Part shown: positions 9,609 through 17,757 of the stretch, piece after piece
Layout of the letters: each line of letters begins with the position of its first letter
Position numbering within the stretch: position 1 is the stretch's first letter
Assembly: GCA_030147505.1 (NCBI GenBank)
Contig: JASBVG010000044.1
Span: 1-64,000 of the forward strand
Reading direction: 5' to 3'
Length of the DNA: 64,000 nt
From: Tardiphaga sp.
GTDB lineage: Bacteria; Pseudomonadota; Alphaproteobacteria; Rhizobiales; Xanthobacteraceae
Position numbers and translations under genes: made by a program
The notes under the pieces: model-generated
What the model was told of the DNA's origin: nothing
What the model saw: the letters and a program-made list of their open reading frames with translations, nothing else
Databases searched by the model: none

Positions 9609-10618
9609 TCGAAAATCTGGTTGGCTCGCAGCATCAGCGCATCGGAGATGGTCAGCCCAAGCGTGCTCGCAACTTTGCGATTGATCAGCAATTCGTATTT
9701 GCGCGGCGATTGCACCGGCAATTCCGCTGGATTGGCGCCACGCAGGATGAGATCGATATAGTCGGCACCACGAACCTCCAATTCGGCGCCATAGGACATC
9801 AGCCCGCCTGCATCCATGAAATAGCGGAAGGGATAGATCGCTGGAATGGCATGCCGTGCGGCGGTCGCCACGATTCTGGCGCGATGCGCGACGGTGAAGC
9901 TGTCCGGCGGCAGGAGAAGACCGCCTGCCCCCTCGCGCGCGAAAGGACCGATCAGATCATCGAGCTGCGCAGCATCGCTTACACGAAGATCGCTCAGGGA
10001 TACATTGAACGCCGGCGCAAGCTCGCGCATCGGATCGAGAAAATACTTGCCGCCGAGCGGGACCGATTGCGGGTTGTACAAAACCCCTATCCGGGAGATC
10101 CGCGGATCCAGCTCGGTCAGAAACTGTAGCCACTTGCCACCCATGGCGTCGTCGCTATTGGTGAATCCGGTCACGTTGCCGCCGGGCCGCGCGAGGCTTT
10201 GCACGAAACCATTGCCGACCGGGTCTGCCGCGGTTGCAAATACGATCGGGATACTCCGCGTCGCTTTCATCACGGCAGCCGTCTCATAAGTCGAGCTCAC
10301 CATGATCACATCGGGCTTCCGCGCGACCATCTCCGCGACAACCTTGGTCTGCACCGCCAAGCCACCGAATGTCGATCGGATATCGTAGCGGACATTGCGC
10401 CCTTCGACCCAGCCGAGCGCGGCCATATCGTCGATAAATTTGGTGAGGCGTGGCTGACGATCGCTGGATGGCAGACTGATGATAATGCCGACGGTGCGAA
10501 CTTTCTCAGATGTAGACCGGGCGATTATAGGCCATCCCGCGATGGTGGCTGCGGCGACGCGCAGTACACCTCGGCGGCACACATCTTTCGCTAATGGTCC
10601 GCTAAATCGGCCGTTCAT
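9605..10618 (-). CDS. ABC-type substrate-binding protein (PF04392 type), likely sensor partner of the kinase
   Basis: Periplasmic binding-fold protein, 337 residues. The N-terminus has a twin-arginine-like export signal (CRRGVLRVAAATIAGW). The body carries hallmarks of the YtrF/YRVG-type ABC_sub_bind family: VGIIISLPSSD, GWVEGRNVRYD, VARKPDVIMVSS, IPIVFATAADPVGNGFV and RPGGNVTGF. No permease or ATPase gene is nearby. Instead it overlaps the hybrid kinase start by 4 bp. As with TorT and TorS, it probably binds a ligand and presents it to the kinase rather than feeding a transporter. That role is inferred from context. GTG 10621 is an alternative start directly before ATG 10618. Confidence 0.8.
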   Translation of the reverse strand: MNGRFSGPLAKDVCRRGVLRVAAATIAGWPIIARSTSEKVRTVGIIISLPSSDRQPRLTKFIDDMAALGWVEGRNVRYDIRSTFGGLAVQTKVVAEMVARKPDVIMVSSTYETAAVMKATRSIPIVFATAADPVGNGFVQSLARPGGNVTGFTNSDDAMGGKWLQFLTELDPRISRIGVLYNPQSVPLGGKYFLDPMRELAPAFNVSLSDLRVSDAAQLDDLIGPFAREGAGGLLLPPDSFTVAHRARIVATAARHAIPAIYPFRYFMDAGGLMSYGAELEVRGADYIDLILRGANPAELPVQSPRKYELLINRKVASTLGLTISDALMLRANQIFE

Positions 10619-10720
10619 CACAGTTGATATCCGGAACGCAATTGCGGATCAAAATATACTAAAGGTCGATCTACCTTAGCGTTCACCGTGTATTCGTGCT
10701 TGGACCACGCCTCCATCGCC

Positions 10721-11940
10721 TCAATGCAATCCTGCGTAGTTCACAGCCTCGATCATCTCGATACGTTGCTGCAAATTGCCTTGCGAAAGAGTTCCGTAGA
10801 TTCCGGTTGTAGTTTTCTTGGTGTGCCCTAGAAGCACATTAAACTCTTCGTCGATATAACCGGCGTCCCGAAATGCATCAGCGATATTGTGCCGGAGGCT
10901 GTGGAAGTTCTTTTTTCTGCCGACCTTCACGCCAATTTCCCGGAAGTATCCATTGAAGAATTTTGAGGCCGCACCGAAATGCCCCCCGCGTGTCTCTCGT
11001 CAACTCCGGAAACAACATACGCTCGCCGCCGGCACGCATTTGGGTATGATACTCGATAAAACCGAGCTCGATTAACTTGCTGTGGATCGGAATCACACGT
11101 TGCGAGCCACCAGTTTTAGTTGATTTTTGATAATCTCCTTCTTCCGTCCCCCTCTTCTGTGATGTGCATGATCCAACTGCCATGGAGCAAACACACATCT
11201 ACAATTGATAGCTGCGCAATTTCACCCAAGCGCGCTCCGCTATAAAGTGCAATCAGCGGCATCCAATAACGCCAATCTCTTATTTCAATTTCGCCAGCCT
11301 CGTATTCGTAGTCATCGCCTTTGCATCGTTTGAAAATCGGAGACGAAAAGATACTCTTCAATTCCATCTCGGTATACGGAAAGACCTTCTTCTCTTTTTT
11401 TAATCTACCGACAAATACATGCCGGTCATCACGTCATTGTCGAGATACTCGTTCTGCTGAAGCCAAGTCGCGAAACGTCGATACTTCCTGGAAGCACTTT
11501 CAGCCCCAACGCTGCTCCACGCTCGCGAGCAACCTGGGCAACCTCGCTTAGCTTGTTAAACGCAAGGTCGTTGCGGTAGTCGGCAGCAAGGGCATCCATG
11601 ACAATGGCATCGGCGTCGATCGGAGCGTCACCTCGATGATCGAAAAGCGCGCCCATCTTGGCCAGCCTTACCTCGTCGGCAAACTCACAGTCCTCACGCA
11701 AAGACCGAAGAAACGTATCGACTTGCTTCTTGGTAAGGGTCGGATCTTCCCGCAGCATCATGAATAATCGCTCCGTTCCGAGCCAAAGCCGTCTTGTAGG
11801 CAAAATAACAGATGCAGAGGAGACATTCCTAACGACGCGGATTATTTCCGTTCGGCCAACTAATCTCTAAGGTATAATGGAACCTTTCTTCGGAAGACCA
11901 GGCGACCGTCCTTCCATCGAGAATGCGGAATCCTGCGCAC
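10721..11940 (-). pseudogene. Broken tyrosine recombinase/phage integrase
   Basis: A complete integrase can be followed across three frames, from GTG 11940 (VRRIPHSRWKDGRLVFRRKVP) to the stop at 10721. Breaks lie near 11875 (stop after LYLRD), 11490, 11420 (beside an A7 run), 11150 and 10985. Recognisable pieces are GRTEIIRVVR (arm/core region), TRRLWLGTERLFMMLREDP, FATWLQQNEYLDNDV, ALYSGARLGEIAQL (first catalytic Arg), TKTGGSQRVIPIH, and FHSLRHNIADAF...LLGHTKKTTTGIYG (His/Arg box and catalytic Tyr). All catalytic motifs are present but split, so it is inactive. Its 5' end faces the 3' end of tRNA-Gln 115 bp away, the usual position for an integrative element at its attachment site. Confidence 0.88.
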
Positions 11941-12054
11941 AGATTAAAGCCCCCGAATCGGCCGTGGTGGACCGAAGCTGTGGATTGAGCTACTGTGGAA
12001 TCAGCAATCGTGAATCGTGGACTTAGTCGTTGATTCCGCTGGGAATCCTAAATT

Positions 12055-12128
12055 TGGCTGGGGAACCTGGATTCGAACCAAGACAAACAGAGTCAGAGTC
12101 TGTTGTGCTACCGTTACACCATTCCCCA
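12055..12128 (-). tRNA. tRNA-Gln (anticodon CTG)
   Basis: A full cloverleaf reads on the minus strand: acceptor TGGGGAA/TTCCCCA, a D arm with the AACGGTAG loop, anticodon stem ACAGA/TCTGT around loop CTCTGAC (anticodon CTG), T arm CTTGG-TTCGAAT-CCAGG, discriminator G and encoded CCA. The 3' end points at the broken integrase, consistent with use as an integration site. Confidence 0.96.
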
Positions 12129-12605
12129 CCTAAGCCATTGAGATCGCTACGGTAATTACGGAGCTGCTGCAATCTCGGCGGAGATTTTTGCAAATCTCAT
12201 CGGCGGCGACCTCTCTCTAGGGGCTTCTCCGTTCCCTGTCCACCCCTTTTGAGGATCACTCACGAGGGAAGACCGAGAATGACGCGTCACGTCTTCATCT
12301 CGCCCGCACCGCCCGTACTCTCACTCTCTCCGCAAGCCAACATTGAGCCCGGGAGGAGTTTGAGGCGGTTACAGCTTGGTCGTTTCCGATGACATCAACC
12401 GTTACTACATCGCGACCAAACATCGTGACACCTCACCCGCAATCTGAATCTCGGTGGAATAGTGGAATAGAGGATTCAAACAAATCCTAGTTGGGACCAG
12501 CCAGCCCCTGTGACTGAACGAGACAGTCAGGACCGCTCTTTGCAGGAACGGAAAGCCAAGTCTGTTGTGCCACCACAGACGAGGGACAGTAGCGAAGGAT
12601 CAGCG
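12129..12605. other. Gene-poor stretch after tRNA-Gln
   Basis: About 480 bp with no gene I can support. Very short open stretches exist (for instance an ATG at 12279 behind GAGGGAAGACC, and a run reading SLVVSDDINRYYIATK near 12373-12420), but none has family resemblance or adequate length. Base and codon use look mixed, as expected of decayed mobile DNA. Confidence 0.5.
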
Positions 12606-12803
12606 TCAAATGCTGACTTCCGCAACAGCAACGGGCTCCACGTCGTCCATCCGATAACGGAGCGATGCTGTGCGAGCGTACTCCTCTGAGATGTAGACGC
12701 CGATCAATTGCTCGGTAGCACCGCACGGAAAGCGCTTATCGACAACAAATCCACCACCGCAAGGCAATTCACGGACGCCGAACTTCGCAACCGAAGCAAC
12801 CAT
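12606..12803 (-). CDS. Possible small hypothetical protein (65 aa)
   Basis: Open frame of 65 codons with GGGAT 8 bases before the ATG. It encodes a mostly soluble chain (VRELPCGGGFVVDKRFPCG... ISEEYARTASLRYRMDD) with two cysteines and mixed acidic/basic residues. I do not recognise a family. It lies in the degraded stretch between tRNA-Gln and herA, so it could be a fragment. Competing frames on the same stretch (12487-12726 minus) look random. Confidence is low. Confidence 0.3.
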   Translation of the reverse strand: MVASVAKFGVRELPCGGGFVVDKRFPCGATEQLIGVYISEEYARTASLRYRMDDVEPVAVAEVSI

Positions 12804-13032
12804 GCCGCTATCCCAAAATGTATCGGAGAATCAGATCGAGGTAGGTGGCGAAGTTTGATGCTCTCGAGTTGACAGATCAACGCGCGACTGGCGCGCCACT
12901 CTGTCACAGCTCGCGGCAACAATTGCCACCACAGTGCACCGAATTGATTGCTACGTGCAGTAACGGTTCTCTAATGCGACCGCCCTACTCATATACCTCG
13001 CGCAATATGTACACGTATTTGAAGGAGCGGAA

Positions 13033-13212
13033 GTGCGGGAGGAAAACTCGGGCGGCCTGTTGAAATGTCTATGTGGCGGGCGCCGCGAACTTATCGAATT
13101 GAAGATCTTCGACCGAGCGAAGGGCGAAGATCTAAGAGTCTTTAAATGTACGAGCTGCAGTGAATTGGCGAAATTCGTGATCGGGCGAAACAGTTGTCGC
13201 CGGATCGAGTAG
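13033..13212 (+). CDS. Small zinc-ribbon-like protein (59 aa)
   Basis: Short gene starting at GTG 13033 with AAGGAG 5 bases upstream and ending at TAG 13212. Two cysteine knuckles, CLC (residues 12-14) and CTSC (about residues 40-43), flank a short charged segment (ELIELKIFDRAKGEDLRVFK), and a fifth Cys lies near the C-terminus. This is the layout of a small zinc ribbon. No enzyme motif is seen. It lies on the same strand 288 bp before the HerA-type ATPase, too far for a tight operon. Function unknown. Coding potential is supported by the ribosome site and the ordered cysteines, not by a recognised homologue. Confidence 0.6.
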   Translation: MREENSGGLLKCLCGGRRELIELKIFDRAKGEDLRVFKCTSCSELAKFVIGRNSCRRIE

Positions 13213-13500
13213 CCAACGTCCGATGGCTTCCCCTTGATGTAAAATGGCCGCCGGCTCGTAAGGACCAGCGGCCAAGTTTCCTAGATTTCGTCCTTGGTTA
13301 AAGGCCGGCTAAGGCCTCGCGCCCGGCGGGCCGGTTGCCGGTATTTGAAAACCGGATTCGGGACGGATTGGTCCTTCGCATTCTGCATAGTGAGATTGGC
13401 GCAACGCCTCGGCTCAAACCGTCTGTTTCGCCTTAACCGTTTTTCCAGCCCCCTCCCTTCATAGTGATGCGTAAATCGGGGTGCAGAACACGAATTCGAT
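13213..13500. other. Spacer before herA with one hairpin
   Basis: No gene seen. TGGCCGC near 13243 and GCGGCCA near 13268 form a 7-bp inverted repeat around a 16-base loop. There is no T-run after it, so it is not a clear terminator. Confidence 0.4.
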
Positions 13501-15264
13501 ATGAACACCATGACTACGGTAGCGTCGTTCGGGCGCATCATTTCAGTGCGCGGATCGCTCGCGCGCGTCGGTCTTCTGGCCGTTAATCCGATGACCCCCT
13601 CCGAAATGCGGGGCACGGTCGGCCGATTTGTCAGCATTCGCTGCGCGACGTCGACCATTATCGCCATGATCACGGAGGTCTCCTCCGAAGACATGTACAA
13701 GTCTGACATCTATGTCGCCAGTGCGTCGGTGGATTTGCTCGGCGAGATTGTCGGTACCCCCGATCGTCCGAAATTCCAGCGTGGCGTCACCAATTATCCG
13801 ACCATTGGCGACACCGTCGAACTGATCAGCAACACTGACCTCCGCACGGTCTATGCACCATCCGGCTCCGACCAGATCAATGTCGGCATGCTGCAGCAGG
13901 ATCGCTCGGTCACCGCCTATATCGATGTCGAGGAAATGCTCAGCAAGCATTTCGCCGTGCTCGGCTCCACAGGCGTCGGCAAATCGTCGGGCGTGTCGCT
14001 GCTGATCAACGAAATCCTGCTGGTGCGCCCAAACCTGCGCATCTTCCTACTCGACGTGCACAACGAATATGGCCGCTGTTTCGGCGACAAAGCGCTGGTG
14101 CTCAATCCGCGCAATCTGAAACTGCCGTTCTGGCTGTTCAATTTCGAGGAAATCGTGGACGTGCTCTTCGCCGGCCGTCCCGGCATACCCGAGGAGCTCG
14201 AAATCCTCGCGGAAGTGATCCCGATCGCCAAGGGCATCTATACGCAATACCAGAACGCCGACCGCATCGGCCTCAAGCGCATCGACCCGAAGACCATCGG
14301 TTACACGGTGGATACGCCGGTGCCATATCGTCTTGTGGATCTGATCTCGCTGATCGACGAGCGCATGGGCAAGCTGGAGAACCGCTCGTCGCGCATCCAG
14401 TACCACAAGCTCTTGTCGCGCATCGACGCGGTGAAGAACGATCCGCGCTACGCCTTCATGTTCGACAATGCCAATGTCGGCGGCGACACCATGGCCGAAG
14501 TGATCAGCCATCTGTTCCGTCTGCCCGCCAACGGCAAGCCGATGACCATCATGCAACTCGCCGGCTTCCCCGCAGAAGTTGTCGACAGCGTAGTCTCCGT
14601 GCTGTGCCGCATGGCATTCGATTTCGGCCTGTGGAGCGACGGCGTCTCGCCGCTGCTGTTCGTCTGCGAAGAAGCGCATCGCTACGCCGCAGCGGATCGC
14701 AATATCGGCTTCGGCCCGACCCGCAAGGCGGTGTCGCGCATCGCCAAGGAAGGCCGCAAATACGGCGTCTATCTCGGCCTCGTGACCCAGCGCCCGGCCG
14801 AGCTGGATGCGACCATCATCTCCCAGTGCAACACGCTGTTCGCGATGCGCCTCGCAAATGACCGCGACCAGGCGCTGCTGCGCTCTGCCGTCTCGGACGC
14901 GGCCGCCAATCTGCTCTCTTTCGTGCCCTCGCTCGGCACCCGCGAAGTGCTGGCTTTCGGCGAGGGCGTGGCGCTGCCGACGCGCCTGCGCTTCAAGGAA
15001 GTGCCTCCGCATCAATTGCCGCGCTCGGAAGCGACCATCTCTACAGTCCCGTCGGTGGCCGCCGGCCACGATATGAACTTCGTCGGAGCCGTATTGGAAC
15101 GCTGGCGCGGCGCCACCTCGAGCCGCGATGTACCGAACGATCCCGGCTTCAGCGAGCGTCCGATCCCGCCGCCGCAGCCGCGCATGGTCGATACGCCATT
15201 GCTGCAGCCTTCACTCGGTCTCGACCCGGATCGCTTCTCACTGCTGAAGAAGCCGCTGCGGTAA
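13501..15264 (+). CDS. HerA-type ATP-binding protein (DUF87/FtsK-like translocase)
   Basis: Hexameric DNA-translocase-like ATPase, 587 residues. The N-terminal 5-100 region resembles the HAS barrel of HerA. Walker A is GSTGVGKSS (155-163) and Walker B is LLFVCEEAHR (about 385-394). A conserved Gln-rich sensor stretch (LVTQRPAELDATIISQCNT) follows. The C-terminus is a Pro-rich tail. ATG 13501 is used; ATG 13510 is an alternative, and neither has a strong ribosome site. HerA proteins usually act with the nuclease NurA or with effector nucleases, but no such gene lies in the 3 kb on either side. It therefore looks like the stand-alone chromosomal form. A defence role is not supported. Confidence 0.85.
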   Translation: MNTMTTVASFGRIISVRGSLARVGLLAVNPMTPSEMRGTVGRFVSIRCATSTIIAMITEVSSEDMYKSDIYVASASVDLLGEIVGTPDRPKFQRGVTNYPTIGDTVELISNTDLRTVYAPSGSDQINVGMLQQDRSVTAYIDVEEMLSKHFAVLGSTGVGKSSGVSLLINEILLVRPNLRIFLLDVHNEYGRCFGDKALVLNPRNLKLPFWLFNFEEIVDVLFAGRPGIPEELEILAEVIPIAKGIYTQYQNADRIGLKRIDPKTIGYTVDTPVPYRLVDLISLIDERMGKLENRSSRIQYHKLLSRIDAVKNDPRYAFMFDNANVGGDTMAEVISHLFRLPANGKPMTIMQLAGFPAEVVDSVVSVLCRMAFDFGLWSDGVSPLLFVCEEAHRYAAADRNIGFGPTRKAVSRIAKEGRKYGVYLGLVTQRPAELDATIISQCNTLFAMRLANDRDQALLRSAVSDAAANLLSFVPSLGTREVLAFGEGVALPTRLRFKEVPPHQLPRSEATISTVPSVAAGHDMNFVGAVLERWRGATSSRDVPNDPGFSERPIPPPQPRMVDTPLLQPSLGLDPDRFSLLKKPLR

Positions 15265-15270
15265 ATCGGA

Positions 15271-15300
15271 CGGCGGATTACGCTTCGCTAATCTGCCCTG
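15271..15300. repeat. Degenerate hairpin repeat (family IV)
   Basis: GGCGGATTA and TAATCTGCC arms around CGCTTCGC, one mismatch from perfect, just after the herA stop. The same core, perfect, occurs at 50862-50897. It may act as a weak terminator. Confidence 0.55.
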
Positions 15301-15369
15301 CGCCTTTGCGTCGATCCCATCATCGTCTATCATCCCTTGAAAAAATGTACTTCAGGGGATGACGCGATG

Positions 15370-15518
15370 ACCGTTGCCAAGACATCCTTTCCAACGCCTA
15401 CCATCGACGGGACATCACCGCCGTCTCGGCCTTTTTTGCGCTTTCGAACCGGATGGCGAACGTCACTGGCAAGAAGCCGAACGATGAATTTTACATGATG
15501 GGACGCCTGCCGAAATAG
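15370..15518 (+). pseudogene. C-terminal remnant of an alkylhydroperoxidase (carboxymuconolactone decarboxylase family)
   Basis: About 50 codons ending at TAG 15518 read DITAVSAFFALSNRMANVTG then KKPNDEFYMMGRLPK, the usual C-terminal end of AhpD-related peroxidase proteins. A stop lies just upstream in this frame, and the catalytic CxxC half of the protein is missing. This is a truncated leftover between herA and the MgtC gene. Confidence 0.7.
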
Positions 15519-15539
15519 CAGCAGCAAAGGAAAGCGCCG

Positions 15540-16049
15540 GTGCTCGACTGGTCGGAGATCATCCTGCGTCTCGGCATTGCCGCCCTGGCCGGTGGTACCG
15601 TCGGTCTCAATCGTGACCTGCATGGCAAGCCGGTGGGCGTGCGCACCCTCGCCCTCGTCAGCCTCGCCACGGCGATGCTGACGACGCTCGCCAATCCGCT
15701 CCACCAGGGCGGGTTCACCGATGCCGGCAGCCGTATCGTGCAAGGCATCGTCACCGGCATCGGCTTTCTCGGCGCCGGCGTCATCATCCATTCCGAACGC
15801 CACTTCCGCGTCCGCGGCCTCACCAGTGCGGCCTGCGTCTGGCTCACCGCCTGTATCGGCATCATGTGCGGCGCCGGCCACTGGCGCCTGGTCGCGATAT
15901 CGCTCGCCATCACCTTTGCGGTGCTGCTGTTCGGAGGCAAGGTCGAACGTTTCCTGCATCGCGCTCTTGGCGGCAAGGGCGATCCGACCTCGGAGCCGGC
16001 GGACACGCCTCAGTTATCCGACGACGGGCCGCACCAGCCGGGCAGATAG
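15540..16049 (+). CDS. MgtC/SapB-family membrane protein
   Basis: Small inner-membrane protein, 169 residues, from GTG 15540 with AAAGGA about 9 bases upstream. Four to five hydrophobic segments cover residues 5-135. Family signatures include GGTVGLNRDLHGKPVGVRT, GFLGAGVIIH and VRGLTSAACVWLTACIGI. The cytoplasmic C-terminal tail is short, lacking the ACT-like domain of virulence MgtC. Members are linked to Mg2+ or acid adaptation; the substrate here is unknown. Its last 40 bp overlap the end of the convergent ParB-like gene. Confidence 0.85.
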   Translation: MLDWSEIILRLGIAALAGGTVGLNRDLHGKPVGVRTLALVSLATAMLTTLANPLHQGGFTDAGSRIVQGIVTGIGFLGAGVIIHSERHFRVRGLTSAACVWLTACIGIMCGAGHWRLVAISLAITFAVLLFGGKVERFLHRALGGKGDPTSEPADTPQLSDDGPHQPGR

Positions 16050-16636
16050 ATCGCATCCTTGCTCTTTGCGATCGCGAGCGCCTTCTCCATCGCAGCAGTG
16101 AAATCGGTTTCGACGGCCTTGCGCGGGATACGCTGGCGAAACAAGTCTGCCCACAGAAATTCGCTGAAGGGTGTCGTATCCTTGGCATAGCCACCGGCGC
16201 GACGGATTTCGCCGGCCAAGCTGCGATACGGATCATCTTTCAGCCCGGTCACCGATTTCGGGATATCCCGGAAATGCCGCCGCTCGCCCTTGCCATCGTA
16301 GGGATAGGCCCAGCGGCGGTGGTCCAGCACGCTCCAGAACGCGTCCTTGTCGACCATAGTGAGATCGGCAATCACGGTGACCAGAACGTCCTTGACGCCT
16401 TCGTCGTGCAACGCACGCGCAAGATGATGGTGATCGACCACATAGTGCCGCTTGTCCGGACCCAGCACCACCGGGATCATATGTTTTCCAAGCGACTCCG
16501 CCTGCTTACGCGTTGATTTCTGCTCTTGCCAGCGCTTCCGCTTCTCCTTTACTTCGCGCATGCCAACCGTCATCTGCGTGGGACGCAGCGACAGGATCGG
16601 GACCGGCTGAAGGATCGGCTCTCGGATGTTCGACAT
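16010..16636 (-). CDS. ParB-like nuclease-fold protein (ParBc_2 type)
   Basis: Soluble 208-residue protein. ATG 16636 is chosen because GGAG sits 7 bases upstream; the open frame continues upstream without a better start. The N-terminus holds a ParB/Srx-like fold: PILSLRPTQMTVGMREVKEK, then IPVVLGPDKRHYVVDHHHLARAL, where the DHHH motif matches the stand-alone ParB-like family (PF08857) rather than chromosome-partition ParB. The C-terminus has DLFRQRIPRKAVETDF and ends in YLPGWCG. It shares 40 bp of 3' overlap with the MgtC gene. No parA is nearby, so a partition role is unlikely. Confidence 0.8.
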   Translation of the reverse strand: MSNIREPILQPVPILSLRPTQMTVGMREVKEKRKRWQEQKSTRKQAESLGKHMIPVVLGPDKRHYVVDHHHLARALHDEGVKDVLVTVIADLTMVDKDAFWSVLDHRRWAYPYDGKGERRHFRDIPKSVTGLKDDPYRSLAGEIRRAGGYAKDTTPFSEFLWADLFRQRIPRKAVETDFTAAMEKALAIAKSKDAIYLPGWCGPSSDN

Positions 16637-16808
16637 ATCAGGCTCCGTGGATGGATTTGCCGCGGGAACTATGACACGGCGTCCGCCCAAAGAACGATCA
16701 GTTCCACGTCATCACGCGACATCACGACATTGCGGTTATGCGACTTTTGCCGACTCGGTGTCGCATCGCTGTGCTACTTTCAGCAATCCGTTTCGCAAAC
16801 GATCGATC

Positions 16809-17144
16809 ATGAAAACCGAGCAGCCGATTATCCGGGACGATGAAGAGCACCGCATCCTGCGTTTCGTCCCACGTACATCGACCTCGCTTCCCGACCATCC
16901 AGCAACTCCCGCATCTCGCAGTGCACTCAAGCCGACCGGTGATCTTTCGCGCTATCAGCAGAGCGCCGAGCCCGACGACTTCCGCCATCGCATGCTCGCG
17001 AACGCTGCTGCCTTTACCTTTACGGCCCTGCTGGTCGGGGCGGGCATTTGGCTCGCCGTCACCATCGCCGATCTCCGCAAAACCCAGGATTGTGTGCTGA
17101 TGGGCCGCCGCGACTGCGCCCGGATCGCTACCCCTCACCCCTAA
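16809..17144 (+). CDS. Small single-span membrane protein
   Basis: 111 residues from ATG 16809. The N-terminal 65 residues are polar and Pro/Ser-rich (cytoplasmic). One membrane helix lies at about 65-88 (ANAAAFTFTALLVGAGIWLAV), then a short tail with two cysteines (TQDCVLMGRRDCARI). There is no recognisable domain. The open frame begins earlier (16626), but that stretch overlaps the divergent ParB-like promoter region. Similar small proteins with a DFRHRMLANAAAF-type helix are familiar from this bacterial family; the function is unknown. Confidence 0.65.
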   Translation: MKTEQPIIRDDEEHRILRFVPRTSTSLPDHPATPASRSALKPTGDLSRYQQSAEPDDFRHRMLANAAAFTFTALLVGAGIWLAVTIADLRKTQDCVLMGRRDCARIATPHP

Positions 17145-17334
17145 CGGCTGTTCCAGCCGCCTTTTGACCGCCCACAACGCGTTGGTGAGCGACCGCTCAA
17201 CTGCATTGAACTGGCGCGCCCGCTCCGATATACGGGCAAACGACTCCCTGCGGCGAACCGGCCCAAACCGGGGCGAAGCCTAGCCTTTGCGCGCGCAGAT
17301 CGAAATTTATCTTCAATATATCAAAGGCTTAGTA

Positions 17335-17616
17335 ATGTCCTCCACATTCGATCAGGTCGCCACCATCATCGCGGAAACCTGCGACATCCCGCGCGACACG
17401 ATCACGCCGGAAAGCCACGCCATCGACGATCTGGGCATCGACAGCCTCGACTTCCTCGACATCGCATTCGCGATCGACAAGGCATTCGGGATCAAGCTGC
17501 CGCTGGAAAAGTGGACCCAGGAAGTCAATGACGGCAAGGCGACCACCGAGCAGTACTTCGTCCTGAAGAACCTCAGCGCCCGTATCGATGAGCTGGTTGC
17601 CGCCAAGGGCGCGTAA
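17335..17616 (+). CDS. acpXL: Acyl carrier protein AcpXL for very-long-chain fatty acids
   Basis: Dedicated acyl carrier that holds C26-C28 (omega-1)-hydroxy fatty acids before transfer to lipid A. It has 93 residues from ATG 17335, with AAAGG 7 bases upstream. The phosphopantetheine serine lies in [20 protein letters not shown]. The length and the C-terminal extension ([17 protein letters not shown]) match AcpXL rather than the housekeeping ACP. It is the first gene of the long-chain acyl cluster: two ketosynthase genes, a dehydrogenase and the LpxXL acyltransferase follow on the same strand. A 7-bp hairpin (GCACCGA/TCGGTGC) lies in the 141-bp gap to the next gene. Confidence 0.93.
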   Translation: MSSTFDQVATIIAETCDIPRDTITPESHAIDDLGIDSLDFLDIAFAIDKAFGIKLPLEKWTQEVNDGKATTEQYFVLKNLSARIDELVAAKGA

Positions 17617-17757
17617 CGCTCCTCACGTTTCGATGATTGCGTTCAAGGCCGCACCGACCTTTCAATGGGATCGGTGCAGGCATATGGACACCATGGTGAA
17701 GCGCCTGCGCTTCCTGCTTTGGGGCTCTATCCCAAGTCTCCTCTAAGGTAACGTCCC

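Noticed and set aside
10621-12054. Second attachment site (copy of the tRNA-Gln 3' end)
   Set aside because: I looked around the integrase and found no matching direct repeat; it may lie beyond the window or be lost.
12487-12726. Minus-strand open frame of 79 codons in the gene-poor stretch
   Set aside because: No ribosome site, random-looking composition, overlaps a better candidate at 12606-12803.
13501-15264. HerA as part of an anti-phage defence pair
   Set aside because: No nuclease, SIR2, DUF4297 or NurA gene is nearby; the neighbouring small gene has no nuclease motif.
17640-17700. Terminator between acpXL and fabF2XL
   Set aside because: The GCACCGA/TCGGTGC hairpin has no T-run, and the cluster is expected to be co-transcribed.
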